A stretch of 54,719 nt of DNA from Desulfobulbaceae bacterium (GCA_009773475.1 WSXV01000015.1:1-54719); one strand, 5' to 3'. Counted from the stretch's first letter, positions 27,367-36,817 are shown. Notes: generated by a model not told the origin, from the letters alone. Translations and numbers: made by a program.

Positions 27367-27397
27367 GGGGTCACCCCAGAGGGGTGACCCCTTTTTT
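27367..27397 (+). terminator. Terminator between the pentapeptide gene and the che operon
   Basis: GGGGTCACCCC (27367-27377) pairs perfectly with GGGGTGACCCC (27381-27391) around AGA, followed by six T. In the minus direction the tail is only TTT, so it probably also stops che transcripts, less efficiently. Confidence 0.92.
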
Positions 27398-27411
27398 ATA
27401 ATATTGCGGGC

Positions 27412-27984
27412 TTATTTAAATTTCTCTAATAGGTCGAGTGCCTTGTAAATTCGGTCATATGAGTCAATTTTCTCATCTCGAAGGATATCCTCAAGGGTGT
27501 TAAGTCTACCCTGAAGTTCTGCGGTTCGGATCTCAAGGTTTTGAATGGTTTCAGAAGCAACGCTCTCTGTCGTATCCATTGCTTCACTGATGTCCATGGC
27601 GTTTCGCAGAAGTGATTGAACGTTTGCAATTTTTTCAAGTCGAAGAAAGAGCTCGTCAAAATTAATCGGTTTTTCCAAGTAGTCTGCGGCTCCTTTTTTC
27701 ATTGCTGCCACGGCGGTGTCAACGGATGAATGGGCCGTGATAAGAATCACTTCAATACTGGAGTTGAGTTTTTTTGCAATCTCCAGCACTTCAATCCCAC
27801 CTATTGTTCCTGGCATCATAAGGTCAGTCAAGACAACATCAACATGCTGTTGAGTAAGAATTTTCTCGGCTTGATAGCCATCCTCAGCGATCAGTACCTC
27901 ATATCCTGCCTTTTCAAGACGTTTTTCCAACATCTTTCTAACAACAGGATCATCGTCAACAATAAGTATGGTCATATTTTTCAT
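27412..27984 (-). CDS. Response regulator with receiver domain and C-terminal coiled-coil tail
   Basis: 190 residues. A CheY-like receiver occupies 1-120: acidic pocket D10-D11-D12, phospho-acceptor D54 (LTDLMMPG), T83 and K105 (EKP). The C-terminal 65 residues are helical and charged (IRTAELQGRLNTLEDILRDE) with heptad-like spacing and no DNA-binding motif, so the output is probably protein-protein. It is last in the chemosensory operon, 10 bp after cheR, and may be the CheA target. Confidence 0.88.
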   Translation of the reverse strand: MKNMTILIVDDDPVVRKMLEKRLEKAGYEVLIAEDGYQAEKILTQQHVDVVLTDLMMPGTIGGIEVLEIAKKLNSSIEVILITAHSSVDTAVAAMKKGAADYLEKPINFDELFLRLEKIANVQSLLRNAMDISEAMDTTESVASETIQNLEIRTAELQGRLNTLEDILRDEKIDSYDRIYKALDLLEKFK

Positions 27985-27994
27985 GAAAGATTTC

Positions 27995-28834
27995 TCATTT
28001 AGTTTTCTGATAAAAAATAGATCGTAGATGTCTTTTAGGAATAAAGCGAGGACAGATGCCGGTGAGGGATTCTGTAGATCCTATGATAAGGTAACCGTCG
28101 TCAGCCAGACTGTCTGCTATTTTGTTGAAAAGTTTCTGGCGATCAGGAAGGGTGAAGTATATTGCTACATTTCGACAAAAAATGATATCAAATTTGCCAA
28201 GTCCTGTAAAAGGCATCATGAGATTAAATTTTTTGAATTGCACCATTGCCCGGATTTCATCCTTAATCGTCCATGAATCACCAAACATGGTAAAGTAACG
28301 TTGAAGTTTATCGCCAGGAAGGCCTCGTTCCATTTCAAATTTATTGTATTTCCCTCGACTGGCCTGGGCGACTGCACCATCAGAAATATCAGTACCGAGA
28401 AGCTGGACGGAATATTTACTGCTATTTGGTAGAAGTTCTTTAATGATTATGGCAATTGAGTAAAGTTCCTGGCCCGTTGATGAGGCGGCACTCCATATCT
28501 TGATATTGGTTTTAAGGTTTGGAGAATTTGGTGTACGGGCATCGATCATTTCAGGGAGCAGTTTGTGCTGCAAGAGCTCAAAAGGACCTTTGTCACGAAA
28601 GAAGAGGGTCTCGTTCGTGGAGATCGCATCAATTATTTTTCGTTCAAAAATTTTGCTGGGGTCTGTTTTGGCTTTTTGATAGAGCTCTTTGTAGGTATTG
28701 CAACCGTGTTCCGCTGCAATGGCGCCGAGGCGCGTCTCAAAGAGATAGGACTTGCTTTGATCAAGATATATCCCTGAGACATCATAGATATATTGAGCAA
28801 CAAGCTTCAGTTCTTCTGGTGATATTTTTAGCAT
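27995..28834 (-). CDS. cheR: Chemotaxis protein methyltransferase CheR
   Basis: S-adenosylmethionine-dependent methylation of receptor glutamates. 279 residues: an N-terminal four-helix domain, then the catalytic Rossmann domain with STNETLFFRD (substrate/active site), SAASSTGQELYSIAI (SAM motif), GTDISDGAVAQASRGKY and FDIIFCRNVAIYF. The usual WSAACSTGEE is slightly degenerate (WSAASSTGQE). It lacks the TPR extension seen in some CheR fusions. Located between cheB and a response regulator; no receptor gene is nearby. Confidence 0.93.
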   Translation of the reverse strand: MLKISPEELKLVAQYIYDVSGIYLDQSKSYLFETRLGAIAAEHGCNTYKELYQKAKTDPSKIFERKIIDAISTNETLFFRDKGPFELLQHKLLPEMIDARTPNSPNLKTNIKIWSAASSTGQELYSIAIIIKELLPNSSKYSVQLLGTDISDGAVAQASRGKYNKFEMERGLPGDKLQRYFTMFGDSWTIKDEIRAMVQFKKFNLMMPFTGLGKFDIIFCRNVAIYFTLPDRQKLFNKIADSLADDGYLIIGSTESLTGICPRFIPKRHLRSIFYQKTK

Positions 28835-28888
28835 GCTCGCAAAAGTGTGATCACAATGAAAAGGTGAGAGGCATTTCGGTGAAGTGCG

Positions 28889-30025
28889 TTATCTGACACT
28901 TTTGGTAATTTCATCAGCAATTTTATTTAACGGGGCGATGACATCGGCTAGTCCTTGCTCTATCGGGGCTTTAGGCATTCCATAGACTACGCAGGTCATC
29001 TCATTCTGGGCGATGACAAAAGCTCCTTTTTGTTGCTTCAGGGTTTGCAACGCCTTGGTTCCATCCGAACCCATTCCGGTCATAATAACGGCAGTCGTTC
29101 GACCTACATAATAATCTCCCACTGAACGAAAGAGATAATCGACGGATGGTCGACAGGAGTTTTCCGGAGGATCATCGGTAATCCGAATAATGCGATTTTT
29201 TCCATCGGCGCTGGCTGTGAGCTTCATCTGTTTGCCACCCGGTGCTATATAGACGGTGTTGGGTTGAATAGCTTCAGCCTCTTGCGCCTCCTTAACAGTA
29301 AGAGCACATTTTGCATTGAGGCTTGCGGCCAAAGATTTTGTAAAAACTGGCGGCATATGCTGCACAATAACCACAGGAACCCCCAAGTCTCCAGGAAGTT
29401 GGGGGAGCATCTGGCTGAGAGCGTTTGGTCCCCCAGTTGAGATGCCAATGGCAATAATCTCCGATTTCCCTCGACGCTTTGAAGCTTGTGCTGTGTTGCC
29501 GGCTGCAGAGGTTGCCTGCGGACGGAGCGGGGACGCGGATGTTGCTTTGGTGGCCAAAGAAGGTTGGGGCCTGGTAAACACTCCCTTGGCAGAGAGCAAT
29601 GAGGATGCGGTGCGTGATTGGCGAAAAGCTTCAAGCATTGGCCTCAGAGCAGCCTTTATTTGATTCTTTCCCTCTTGCAGAGTCGCGCTTTGGGGTTTGA
29701 GGATAAAATCGAATGCACCAAGTTCTAAGGCTTTCAACGTCATGTCACTGCCATCAGCAGTAAGGGTTGAAAGCATGATGGCACCAATTCCGGTATGGTT
29801 TTTCTGAATCTCAGCGAGCACTTCCAGTCCATTCATCTCTGGCATTTCAATGTCAAGAGTGAGTAGATCGGGCTTTAACGTAGCAATTTTAGACATAGCA
29901 ATTTTGCCATTATGAGCAATCCCAACAACCTCAATTCCAGGGATCTCTGCCAGGATATCACTAACCGCCTTGCGGTAGACAATGGTGTCGTCAACAACTA
30001 AAACGCGTAATTTTTTCAGAAGCAT
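28889..30025 (-). CDS. cheB: Chemotaxis response regulator protein-glutamate methylesterase CheB
   Basis: Removes methyl groups from receptors. 378 residues. An N-terminal receiver (phospho-Asp D58 in LTLDIEMPEMNG) is joined by an Ala/Ser-rich linker (about 135-185) to the esterase domain. Its catalytic triad is visible as S196 (GISTGGPN), H223 (QHMPP) and D321 (MGSDGT). Its start lies 2 nt beyond the cheW stop, so the two are coupled. The linker is longer than in E. coli CheB. Confidence 0.95.
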   Translation of the reverse strand: MLLKKLRVLVVDDTIVYRKAVSDILAEIPGIEVVGIAHNGKIAMSKIATLKPDLLTLDIEMPEMNGLEVLAEIQKNHTGIGAIMLSTLTADGSDMTLKALELGAFDFILKPQSATLQEGKNQIKAALRPMLEAFRQSRTASSLLSAKGVFTRPQPSLATKATSASPLRPQATSAAGNTAQASKRRGKSEIIAIGISTGGPNALSQMLPQLPGDLGVPVVIVQHMPPVFTKSLAASLNAKCALTVKEAQEAEAIQPNTVYIAPGGKQMKLTASADGKNRIIRITDDPPENSCRPSVDYLFRSVGDYYVGRTTAVIMTGMGSDGTKALQTLKQQKGAFVIAQNEMTCVVYGMPKAPIEQGLADVIAPLNKIADEITKSVR

Positions 30026-30027
30026 TC

Positions 30028-30489
30028 TTAATGTCCCTGGTCTTCAAGACGTAACACTTTATTGATGTCGAGAATTCCAATAAGTTTGTCTTCGGTTTTA
30101 TAGACTCCAGAGAAAAATTCCCCTTGAATTCCACCCATATTAGCAGGAGCACGTTCAACTTTATCCATTTCCGCTGAAACAACATCGCTGAGTTGGGTAA
30201 CGAGCAGGCCTACATGTTCTCCAGGTGAATTGACAATAATGTTGCGTGAACTTGATGTGGCCTCCGTGGATCCAAGACCTAGTTTTCTACCAAGATCAAT
30301 AATTGTCACAATTTGACCACGGAGATTTAGAATTCCAATGACATAGGAAGGTGCCTGAGGAACCTTGGTCATATCCATCAATTTGTTGATCTCTTGGATA
30401 TTTAGAATATCCATGCCGCAAAGGGCGTCCCCGACAAAGAACGTGGCCAGTTCCACATGCATCTTGCTCGTTGCTTTTGTTTCGTTCAT
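30028..30489 (-). CDS. cheW: Chemotaxis coupling protein CheW
   Basis: Scaffolds receptors to CheA. 153 residues forming a single CheW (SH3-like) domain: LATFFVGDALCGMDILNIQEIN, then YVIGILNLRGQIVTIIDLGRKLGL and the C-terminal LIGILDINKVL. It sits between cheA (28 bp away) and cheB (2 nt away). Confidence 0.94.
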   Translation of the reverse strand: MNETKATSKMHVELATFFVGDALCGMDILNIQEINKLMDMTKVPQAPSYVIGILNLRGQIVTIIDLGRKLGLGSTEATSSSRNIIVNSPGEHVGLLVTQLSDVVSAEMDKVERAPANMGGIQGEFFSGVYKTEDKLIGILDINKVLRLEDQGH

Positions 30490-30516
30490 TTTGTCCTCTT
30501 ACTTAAAAATAGAGAC

Positions 30517-33360
30517 TTAATAGAGACGTTTTATGTAGTCATGGACACAGGTCATCAATTTTTCTTTGTCCAGCTTGATATGATATTCATCAATGCCCAC
30601 GGCCTTGCCTTTAGCAATATCCTCGTCGGCAGCCAGTGTGGTCAAAGCAATAATGGGAATCTTATTGTATGCTGGATTTTTTCTGATTGTTTCGGTCAGT
30701 TCAAATCCATTCATGTTGGGCATTTCTATATCGGTCACGACCATGGAAATCTCGTCGGCATGTTTTTGAAGCAGATCCCACGCAATGGCACCATCCGCAC
30801 CTTCCAGAACATTGTAGCCGGATTCTGTCATATATCCTTTAACCTGATTACGAAAAAAATTTGAATCTTCAGCAATCAGAATAGTTGGAGTTATTCCAGT
30901 GACTTTATCAATTTCGAAAACTGGTTTTTCGGCGAACCAATCTGGAAAGAGGGTTTGAACGATTTCAAAAACATCGATGAGCATCGTTGTATGGCCATCG
31001 ATGATAATTGACCCCATGATCCCTGGTTGCTTCAGGGTCAACCCGTCAATTTCTGATGATATCTCAACAGCGTCAATGGGGCCGATAGCTAAAAGTCCGA
31101 TTGGTTTTGAACAAATATTGAAAACGATAACCAGCAGGTCGTCGTGGTCTGCGAGGGGATGAACAGTGGAAATGTCGTCGACGGAAAAAAGTGCGAGGCT
31201 TCCACCCCGGTACTGCATAACTCGTTTTCCACCCATATTTTCAATCTCTGAACGTTTTATCTTTTCTATGCGTTCGACCTGATTGAGGGGGACGGCAAAC
31301 TGCTCATGCTCGGAACTACGGAAAATAAGCAGGGCTTGTCGGTCTTTCTGGGTGCGAATGAGTTCTTCTGCAGCCAATGCTACTTCATTGGCTCTATCTG
31401 TACCGTCAATGGAGGTTAGGTGTGCCTTGCGTGCCAGATTGGTGACATCAAGGATTAAGGCAATGCGGCCATCCCCCATGATTGTGGCGCCGGCATAGCC
31501 TTTACACTGCTGGAGGTGCCTGCCCAGAGGTTTGATTACGATCTCCTCAGAGTCCTGGAGGCGATCCACGATAAGACCATATTTCATGGAGTTTGTGGAA
31601 ACCACAACAATGTTCAGAGCGCTTGCCGTGCTATACCGGCGATCACTGGTTGCGCGATTGTCGCTTTCCAGGTTTTGTTCTTCTTCCGTAATGTTGTCGG
31701 CATTCTTAAAGAGAGGTGAGTGTTTGCCCCGACGATCAGCAATACTGTCACGTCGATCGGATTTCTGAACATCCTCTGTGGGGTCCCAGTAACTCCTGTC
31801 TGCTTCAATGACATCAGAGAGCCTGATCAAAGGTAAGAGATTCCCACGGAGGCGCACGACTTCGGCGTTCCCTACCTTCTCCACTCTTTTTTTAACCTGA
31901 TTAGCGGGAATGCGAAGAAGCTCCTCCAGATTCACCTGGGGAATGGCGTATCTCTCACCACTGGTGGTTATAATTTGACAGGGAATAATGGCAAGGGTCA
32001 GGGGCAGCTTGATGGAAATAGTGGTTCCTTTTCCAACCTCAGAAACAATTTCCACCTGACCGCCAAGTTTATCCAAATTAGTTTTAACCACATCCATGCC
32101 AACGCCACGTCCAGAGACGTCGGTGACTTTTTTGGCCATGGAAAAACCAGGCAGGAAGATAAGATTGATTCTTTCTTTGTCAGACATAATCTGGGCCTGC
32201 TCGACAGTAATCAGGCCTTTACTGATGGCGCTTGCTGCCAAAGCCTCACCATCAAGGCCTTTACCGTCATCGCTAATTTGGATGACCACCTGGCCTGCCT
32301 CATGATAGGCCTTAAGAATAATGAGGCCTTTTTCAGCCTTGCCTGCACGTTTTCTGTCAGAAGGCATTTCCACACCATGATCCACTGAGTTACGAATCAG
32401 ATGGGTCAGGGGATCGTTGATGGATTCAATAATGGTCTTGTCCAGTTCGACTTCGTTGCCGACTATGGTCAGGTCAATGGTTTTATTGAGTTGCTTGGAG
32501 AGATCTCGTACCACTCTGGGAAATTTGCTGAACACGTTACCAATGGGCTGCATCCGAGTCAGCATGATGGCTTCTTGCAATTCAGAGGTGATTAAATCGA
32601 TTCTTTGGCCAACAGCTTCAGCATTGCGCAAGTCGTTGGTGCTAATGGTTTGTAGCAATTGGTTGCGGCTGAGAACAAGCTCGCCGGCTAGGGTCATGAG
32701 TGAGTCCAAAAGACTGACATGAACCCTGAGGCTGGTATCTGCCTTAATCGGAGAACCTGTTGGGGCTTCCATGGATGATGGGGTGACCGATAACGGGATT
32801 GAAGGAAGAGGAGCAGAAAAAGATATTGGTTCCGGTTGCGGAGTGACAGGGGTGGGGGGTGGTTGCTGTACTGAAATGTCTTGTACAATTATAGTGGCCT
32901 CTTGAGCCACAGGTTCAGCAGCAGCCACAGGTTCCGGTGCTGACTGAGTTGGTGGCGGTGCCGCCTGGACGCTGTTTCCTTCCGCGATGGCGTTCAGGGG
33001 GATGAGATGTTCCGTAATGTCTTCCTCGTTACTGGTCTGAATATTATTGATCATGTATTCCAGTTTGTCAGAACCCTGGAGAAGGACATTAACGATTTCA
33101 GGGTTAGGCACCAGTTTTCTGCTGCGAATCATGCCCAGAATGTTTTCCATGGCATGGGAAAGCTCCTGGATCACGGTAAGTCCCATGAAGCCAGCTCCAC
33201 CTTTAATAGAATGGGCAGCCCGGAAGACCTTATTGACGAGATTTTCGTCAATGTTGGCCCCTGCCTTTTCAATCGCCAGAAGGTCTGTCTCTATGTCGGC
33301 TAGATGTTCAAGGGACTCTTCGATAAAACCCTGGAGTATTTCGTCATCTTCAATTTGCAT
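30517..33360 (-). CDS. cheA: Hybrid chemotaxis histidine kinase CheA with two CheW-like regions and a C-terminal receiver
   Basis: 947 residues from the ATG at 33360 (AGGAG 8 nt upstream; the GTG at 33369 overlaps that site). Order: HPt domain with phospho-His H50 (AAHSIKGG); Pro/Gln/Ala-rich linker (about 130-210); dimerisation helices (210-270); HATPase with N-box around N324 (HLIRNSVDHG), DDGKGLDGE and GRGVGMDVVKTN; a first CheW-like domain (about 455-645) interrupted by an insert (525-580) with DRR repeats; a second CheW-like domain (675-810); and a receiver with phospho-Asp D877 (VVTDIEMPNMNG). No P2 CheY-binding domain is obvious. The fused receiver could act as a phosphate sink or an output. 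Confidence 0.93.
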   Translation of the reverse strand: MQIEDDEILQGFIEESLEHLADIETDLLAIEKAGANIDENLVNKVFRAAHSIKGGAGFMGLTVIQELSHAMENILGMIRSRKLVPNPEIVNVLLQGSDKLEYMINNIQTSNEEDITEHLIPLNAIAEGNSVQAAPPPTQSAPEPVAAAEPVAQEATIIVQDISVQQPPPTPVTPQPEPISFSAPLPSIPLSVTPSSMEAPTGSPIKADTSLRVHVSLLDSLMTLAGELVLSRNQLLQTISTNDLRNAEAVGQRIDLITSELQEAIMLTRMQPIGNVFSKFPRVVRDLSKQLNKTIDLTIVGNEVELDKTIIESINDPLTHLIRNSVDHGVEMPSDRKRAGKAEKGLIILKAYHEAGQVVIQISDDGKGLDGEALAASAISKGLITVEQAQIMSDKERINLIFLPGFSMAKKVTDVSGRGVGMDVVKTNLDKLGGQVEIVSEVGKGTTISIKLPLTLAIIPCQIITTSGERYAIPQVNLEELLRIPANQVKKRVEKVGNAEVVRLRGNLLPLIRLSDVIEADRSYWDPTEDVQKSDRRDSIADRRGKHSPLFKNADNITEEEQNLESDNRATSDRRYSTASALNIVVVSTNSMKYGLIVDRLQDSEEIVIKPLGRHLQQCKGYAGATIMGDGRIALILDVTNLARKAHLTSIDGTDRANEVALAAEELIRTQKDRQALLIFRSSEHEQFAVPLNQVERIEKIKRSEIENMGGKRVMQYRGGSLALFSVDDISTVHPLADHDDLLVIVFNICSKPIGLLAIGPIDAVEISSEIDGLTLKQPGIMGSIIIDGHTTMLIDVFEIVQTLFPDWFAEKPVFEIDKVTGITPTILIAEDSNFFRNQVKGYMTESGYNVLEGADGAIAWDLLQKHADEISMVVTDIEMPNMNGFELTETIRKNPAYNKIPIIALTTLAADEDIAKGKAVGIDEYHIKLDKEKLMTCVHDYIKRLY

Positions 33361-33413
33361 TTTTAGCACTCCTTCAGAGAGAAATTGAAAAATAAAGATT
33401 AATCGCTGCCAAC

Positions 33414-33872
33414 TTAAAGTGAATGTGGTTCTGTGGTTTCAATGGCAATCAGGGTTACATCATAGAAAAGGTTGTGTCCGGCCAGTGGATGATTGTAGTC
33501 AACAACGATGGTATCCTGGTTGGTCTCAACTATTGTGGCTGGAATTTTATGAGTCTGGCCATCTTTCTCTAAGCTGAGCGAGAGAATCGTCCCTGTCTGC
33601 AGATTTGCCTTCTTTCCGAAACTCTCCTTGTTGAGTGTATGCAGCAGATCTTTTCTTCGAATTCCGTAACCTTCATCGGGTTCAAGACGGACAAGCTTTT
33701 GCTCGCCTATAGACATGCCTATCAAGGCTTTTTCAAGGGTGGGGGGGATGTCATGGCAGCCAATTGTTAAAATCAAGGGATCTGCTTCAGTAATTATTTG
33801 GAAGGTTGTGCCGTTTTCTAATTTTCCGGTGTATTTAATTGAAACTTTATCGTTCAATTGTGCTATTTGCAT
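33414..33872 (-). CDS. FKBP-type peptidyl-prolyl cis-trans isomerase (SlyD-like)
   Basis: 152 residues. The FKBP core is visible as KVSIKYTGKLENGTTFQ, then PTLEKALIGMSIGEQKLVRLEPDEGYG. An insert-in-flap segment precedes VDYNHPLAGHNLFYDVTLI, the pattern of SlyD-type isomerase/chaperones. The His-rich metal-binding tail of E. coli SlyD is absent. It lies 53 bp upstream of cheA on the same strand and could be first in that operon, which may be incidental. Confidence 0.88.
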   Translation of the reverse strand: MQIAQLNDKVSIKYTGKLENGTTFQIITEADPLILTIGCHDIPPTLEKALIGMSIGEQKLVRLEPDEGYGIRRKDLLHTLNKESFGKKANLQTGTILSLSLEKDGQTHKIPATIVETNQDTIVVDYNHPLAGHNLFYDVTLIAIETTEPHSL

Positions 33873-34480
33873 AGAGATATTGTCCTAATATAAATAAATA
33901 TGAGCAACTATTAACAAAAAATAATCGCCAGTATAGGTTAAAATAAGTAGAACAGCGATAACAAAACCATGAGGAGACTCAAATGATCAACGCCCAACAT
34001 TTGCAGGGGTGGGCTCCTTTTGGAGAAAACTAAAGGGCATGTTATCTTATAATTTTCTGTTTTGCAATAAATGTTACCTGGATTGTTGTAGTATACAGAG
34101 GTGTAACCGTTCTTTTTTTAACAGTAAATTTTTGACAGTCAACGATATAGGGCGTTTTAAATGGAATTTTTGAGAAAAAGTGAAGCTTGACAAAGCAAGG
34201 TGATCAGCATAAAATCCCGAATTTTGTTTATTCTTATAATTTAATGAGCTTGTTTTTTTTAGAATTTCACATGCGCATTTTCCTAACAATACTGATTTGT
34301 TGGAAAATGTTATAGGGAATTTTGAAAGAAATTTTTTTGATATTCTCACTTGACAGCCAAATGTCTATGACAGAGTTCATATAGGATTTTTTTTTCTGAA
34401 ATTTAAGTTAAAAGAAATATGAGATAGGGGTATTGACCGGTAGGGCATACCTGCATTCAGGTTACACATTAAAGGTAAAT
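33873..34480. other. AT-rich divergent region between the FKBP gene and hisI
   Basis: 608 bp without an established gene. It contains two TTGACA -35 elements on the plus strand: the stronger promoter at 34187-34215, and a weaker one at 34132 with TTTTAA. It also holds a 16-codon frame (33983-34033, MINAQHLQGW...) with a good AGGAG site, of uncertain status. Confidence 0.5.
34187..34215 (+). promoter_or_regulatory. Candidate sigma-70 promoter for hisI-hisG
   Basis: TTGACA (34187-34192), exactly 17 bp, then TAAAAT (34210-34215, 5/6). It lies about 265 bp before the hisI start, leaving a long AT-rich leader. Confidence 0.55.
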
Positions 34481-34864
34481 ATGGTTCAGTTACGTTTTGA
34501 TAAGTCGGAAAATGGCTTGCTCCCGGCAATTGCTCAAGATTATGAGACGGGTGAGGTTTTGATGCTTGCCTATATCAATCTTGAATCATGGGAAAAAACA
34601 TTAGAAACAGGAAAGGTTCACTATTGGAGCCGTTCCAGAAGCAAATTATGGCTAAAAGGTGAGTCCTCCGGCCATGTCCAGCTTGTTCGAGAGATACTGG
34701 TTGATTGTGACGACGATACGGTTGTTCTCAAGGTAGAACAGCTTGGGGGAGCTGCTTGTCACACCGGTCATCGATCATGCTTCTTCCGTCGAGTTGAGGG
34801 TGGTGAACTCTCAGTTGTTGGCACGAAAGTCTTTGATCCGGAATCTGTATATGGGAAAAAGTAG
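34481..34864 (+). CDS. hisI: Phosphoribosyl-AMP cyclohydrolase
   Basis: Third step of histidine synthesis: opens the purine ring of PR-AMP. 127 residues from the ATG at 34481 ([17 protein letters not shown]); the frame runs further up to a TTG at 34433, which would add residues not expected for this family. Metal/active-site blocks: [29 protein letters not shown] and [15 protein letters not shown], with zinc-ligand cysteines. It is monofunctional, with no HisE domain fused. It is followed 62 bp downstream by hisG. Confidence 0.95.
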   Translation: MVQLRFDKSENGLLPAIAQDYETGEVLMLAYINLESWEKTLETGKVHYWSRSRSKLWLKGESSGHVQLVREILVDCDDDTVVLKVEQLGGAACHTGHRSCFFRRVEGGELSVVGTKVFDPESVYGKK

Positions 34865-34925
34865 TGGATAAATAGTCTTATAAAAGAGATATTTTTAGGC
34901 ATAGTATAAAATGAGTGGAGATTAG

Positions 34926-35810
34926 ATGATGGAAACAACAACGCAGTTAAAGCTTGGGCTTCCCAAAGGAAGCCTGGAAAAAGCAACCATAGAATTATTT
35001 GAAAAGGCAGGTTGGTTAATCAAGCCACAATCCCGGAATTATTTTCCCGAGATTGATGATCATGAGCTAGTCTGTTCTATCTGCAGGCCCCAGGAAATGT
35101 CTCGATATGTCGAGAGTGGTATGCTTGATGCTGGAATCACCGGCAAAGATTGGACCATGGAAAATAAATCAGATGTGGTGATTGTCTGCGATCTGGTTTA
35201 CTCCAAGGTGAGCAGGAAGCCTACTCGCTGGGTGATCGCAGTGGCAGGTGATTCTGATATTTATACTCTTGAAGATCTGGAAGGCAAAAAGATTTCTACT
35301 GAACTAGTCGGTGTGACCAGGGAGTTTTTTGCGCAGCGAAATATCAATGTCACCATTGAGTTTTCGTGGGGTGCCACTGAGGCAAAAGTGGTCTCCGGGC
35401 TTGCCGATGCAGTGGTTGAGGTGACCGAGACTGAAAGCACCATAAGAGCCCATGGTTTGCGGATTATCCATGAACTAATGAAGTCCAATACCCAGTTTAT
35501 TGCCAATAAAGAGGCTTGGAACGATCCCTGGAAAAGGGAGAAGATTGAAAATGTTGCCATGCTTCTGCAGGGTGCCTTGAATGCAGATCGGATTGTTGGC
35601 CTGAAAATGAATGTTGCCCATGCACGTTTGGAGCAAATCATCAGCTTACTACCTTGTCTCAATGCACCGACAGTGGCGGGGCTTTACCAGAAGGACTGGT
35701 ATTCCGTTGAAACGGTTGTCTCAGAGGATGCCGTCCGGGATCTTATCCCTCAATTAAAAAAGAATGGCGCTGAAGGGATCATTGAATATGCCCTGAATAA
35801 GGTGATTTGA
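34926..35810 (+). CDS. hisG: ATP phosphoribosyltransferase (long form)
   Basis: First committed step of histidine synthesis, joining ATP and PRPP. 294 residues, the long HisG_L form with its own C-terminal ACT-like regulatory domain (about 220-294, [21 protein letters not shown]), so no HisZ is needed and histidine feedback is expected. N-terminal [22 protein letters not shown] and the PRPP-binding segment [19 protein letters not shown] are typical. TGGAGA precedes the ATG. Likely co-transcribed with hisI. Confidence 0.96.
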   Translation: MMETTTQLKLGLPKGSLEKATIELFEKAGWLIKPQSRNYFPEIDDHELVCSICRPQEMSRYVESGMLDAGITGKDWTMENKSDVVIVCDLVYSKVSRKPTRWVIAVAGDSDIYTLEDLEGKKISTELVGVTREFFAQRNINVTIEFSWGATEAKVVSGLADAVVEVTETESTIRAHGLRIIHELMKSNTQFIANKEAWNDPWKREKIENVAMLLQGALNADRIVGLKMNVAHARLEQIISLLPCLNAPTVAGLYQKDWYSVETVVSEDAVRDLIPQLKKNGAEGIIEYALNKVI

Positions 35811-35828
35811 TTTGTTTAAGGCTTTGAT

Positions 35829-36416
35829 ATGAAATTTCTCGATGTTAACTTCCTTTTAAGCGTTCACGAGTTGTCTCAACTGCCTGAGATGACTTTGCCG
35901 GAGATTGCTTTTGCCGGGCGCTCAAATGTCGGAAAATCAAGTTTGATGAATACCCTGATGGGCAGGAAAAATCTGGTCAAGATAAGTAGACGGCCAGGAA
36001 AAACCCAGGGGCTAAATTTTTTTGAAGTAACCGAGACCGTTTATCTTGTTGATTTACCAGGGTATGGGTATGCCAAGGTTGCCAAGGGGATGCAAGAACA
36101 CTGGCAGTCGCTTATTACCTCTTATCTGGAAACCAGGAAGACGCTGGCTTGTGTGGTGGTTATTCTTGACCTTCGACATGGAGTCAAAGAACATGATGCC
36201 CAGCTTTTTGGTTGGCTGAGGGAGAAACATATTCCGTTTTTGCCTGTTTATACCAAGGCGGATAAATTGTCAGGAAATGAACGAATAAAAAATGCCAGAA
36301 TCCTGGATGCTGGCCATTCCATTGCTCAGGACCAGAGGATTGTGTTTTCAGCTTTAACCGGCATGGGTAAAGATGAGCTAGAGAGAACCCTTGCATCTTT
36401 TTCTAAAGTATATTGA
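35829..36416 (+). CDS. engB: Ribosome biogenesis GTP-binding protein EngB/YsxC
   Basis: A small GTPase needed for 50S subunit assembly. 195 residues with all G motifs in order: GRSNVGKSS (G1), RRPGKTQGLNFF (G2 region), DLPGYGYAKV (G3), TKADKLS (G4) and SALTGMG (G5). It starts 18 bp after the hisG stop behind an AAGG site. Confidence 0.96.
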   Translation: MKFLDVNFLLSVHELSQLPEMTLPEIAFAGRSNVGKSSLMNTLMGRKNLVKISRRPGKTQGLNFFEVTETVYLVDLPGYGYAKVAKGMQEHWQSLITSYLETRKTLACVVVILDLRHGVKEHDAQLFGWLREKHIPFLPVYTKADKLSGNERIKNARILDAGHSIAQDQRIVFSALTGMGKDELERTLASFSKVY

Positions 36417-36529
36417 TTTTTTATTAGGCTAGATGATATTCTATTTTTAATTGTGTGCAGAGATTGTTTCTTTATTCGTCTTTCAGACTGTAAACATCAG
36501 CGAAAGTTTAAAAAAAGGAGAGCAACATC

Positions 36530-36817
36530 ATGTTGCATCGATCTAAGTGGCCATGCTGGGAAATCATTAAGTGTGAAGACGGCAACAAGTGCATTGTTAA
36601 AGAGCAGACAGACAAGATGTGCTGGGAAATAATTGAGGAAAGAGATTGCCGCTCTTTTCATATTTGTAGCGATTGTCTGGTTTATGTAAGCCACCAGAAA
36701 AATAGCCCATTAAAAAGGAAAGAACTTTTGAGCATCATGGCTCAGAAGGGGCTCAATATTCTTGAAGGTCGACACTCCTGTAAGTGTACTTCGTTTGGAA
36801 ATCTTGCCGAAAGATAA
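36530..36817 (+). CDS. Small Cys-rich two-CW domain protein
   Basis: 95 residues of unknown function. It carries two C-W-E-I-I motifs (PCWEIIKC near residue 9 and MCWEIIEERDC near residue 31) and further cysteines (CSDC, CKC), a spacing typical of the two-CW family of small metal- or cluster-binding-like proteins seen mainly in Deltaproteobacteria. There is no signal peptide and no membrane segment. A strong AAAAAGGAG site precedes the ATG. It stands alone between engB and the convergent lepA. Confidence 0.7.
   Translation: MLHRSKWPCWEIIKCEDGNKCIVKEQTDKMCWEIIEERDCRSFHICSDCLVYVSHQKNSPLKRKELLSIMAQKGLNILEGRHSCKCTSFGNLAER

Noticed and set aside
33992..33998. GCCCAAC half-site resembling an attC R'' box
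   Set aside because: No GTTRRRY partner or palindrome follows within a plausible distance; a chance match.
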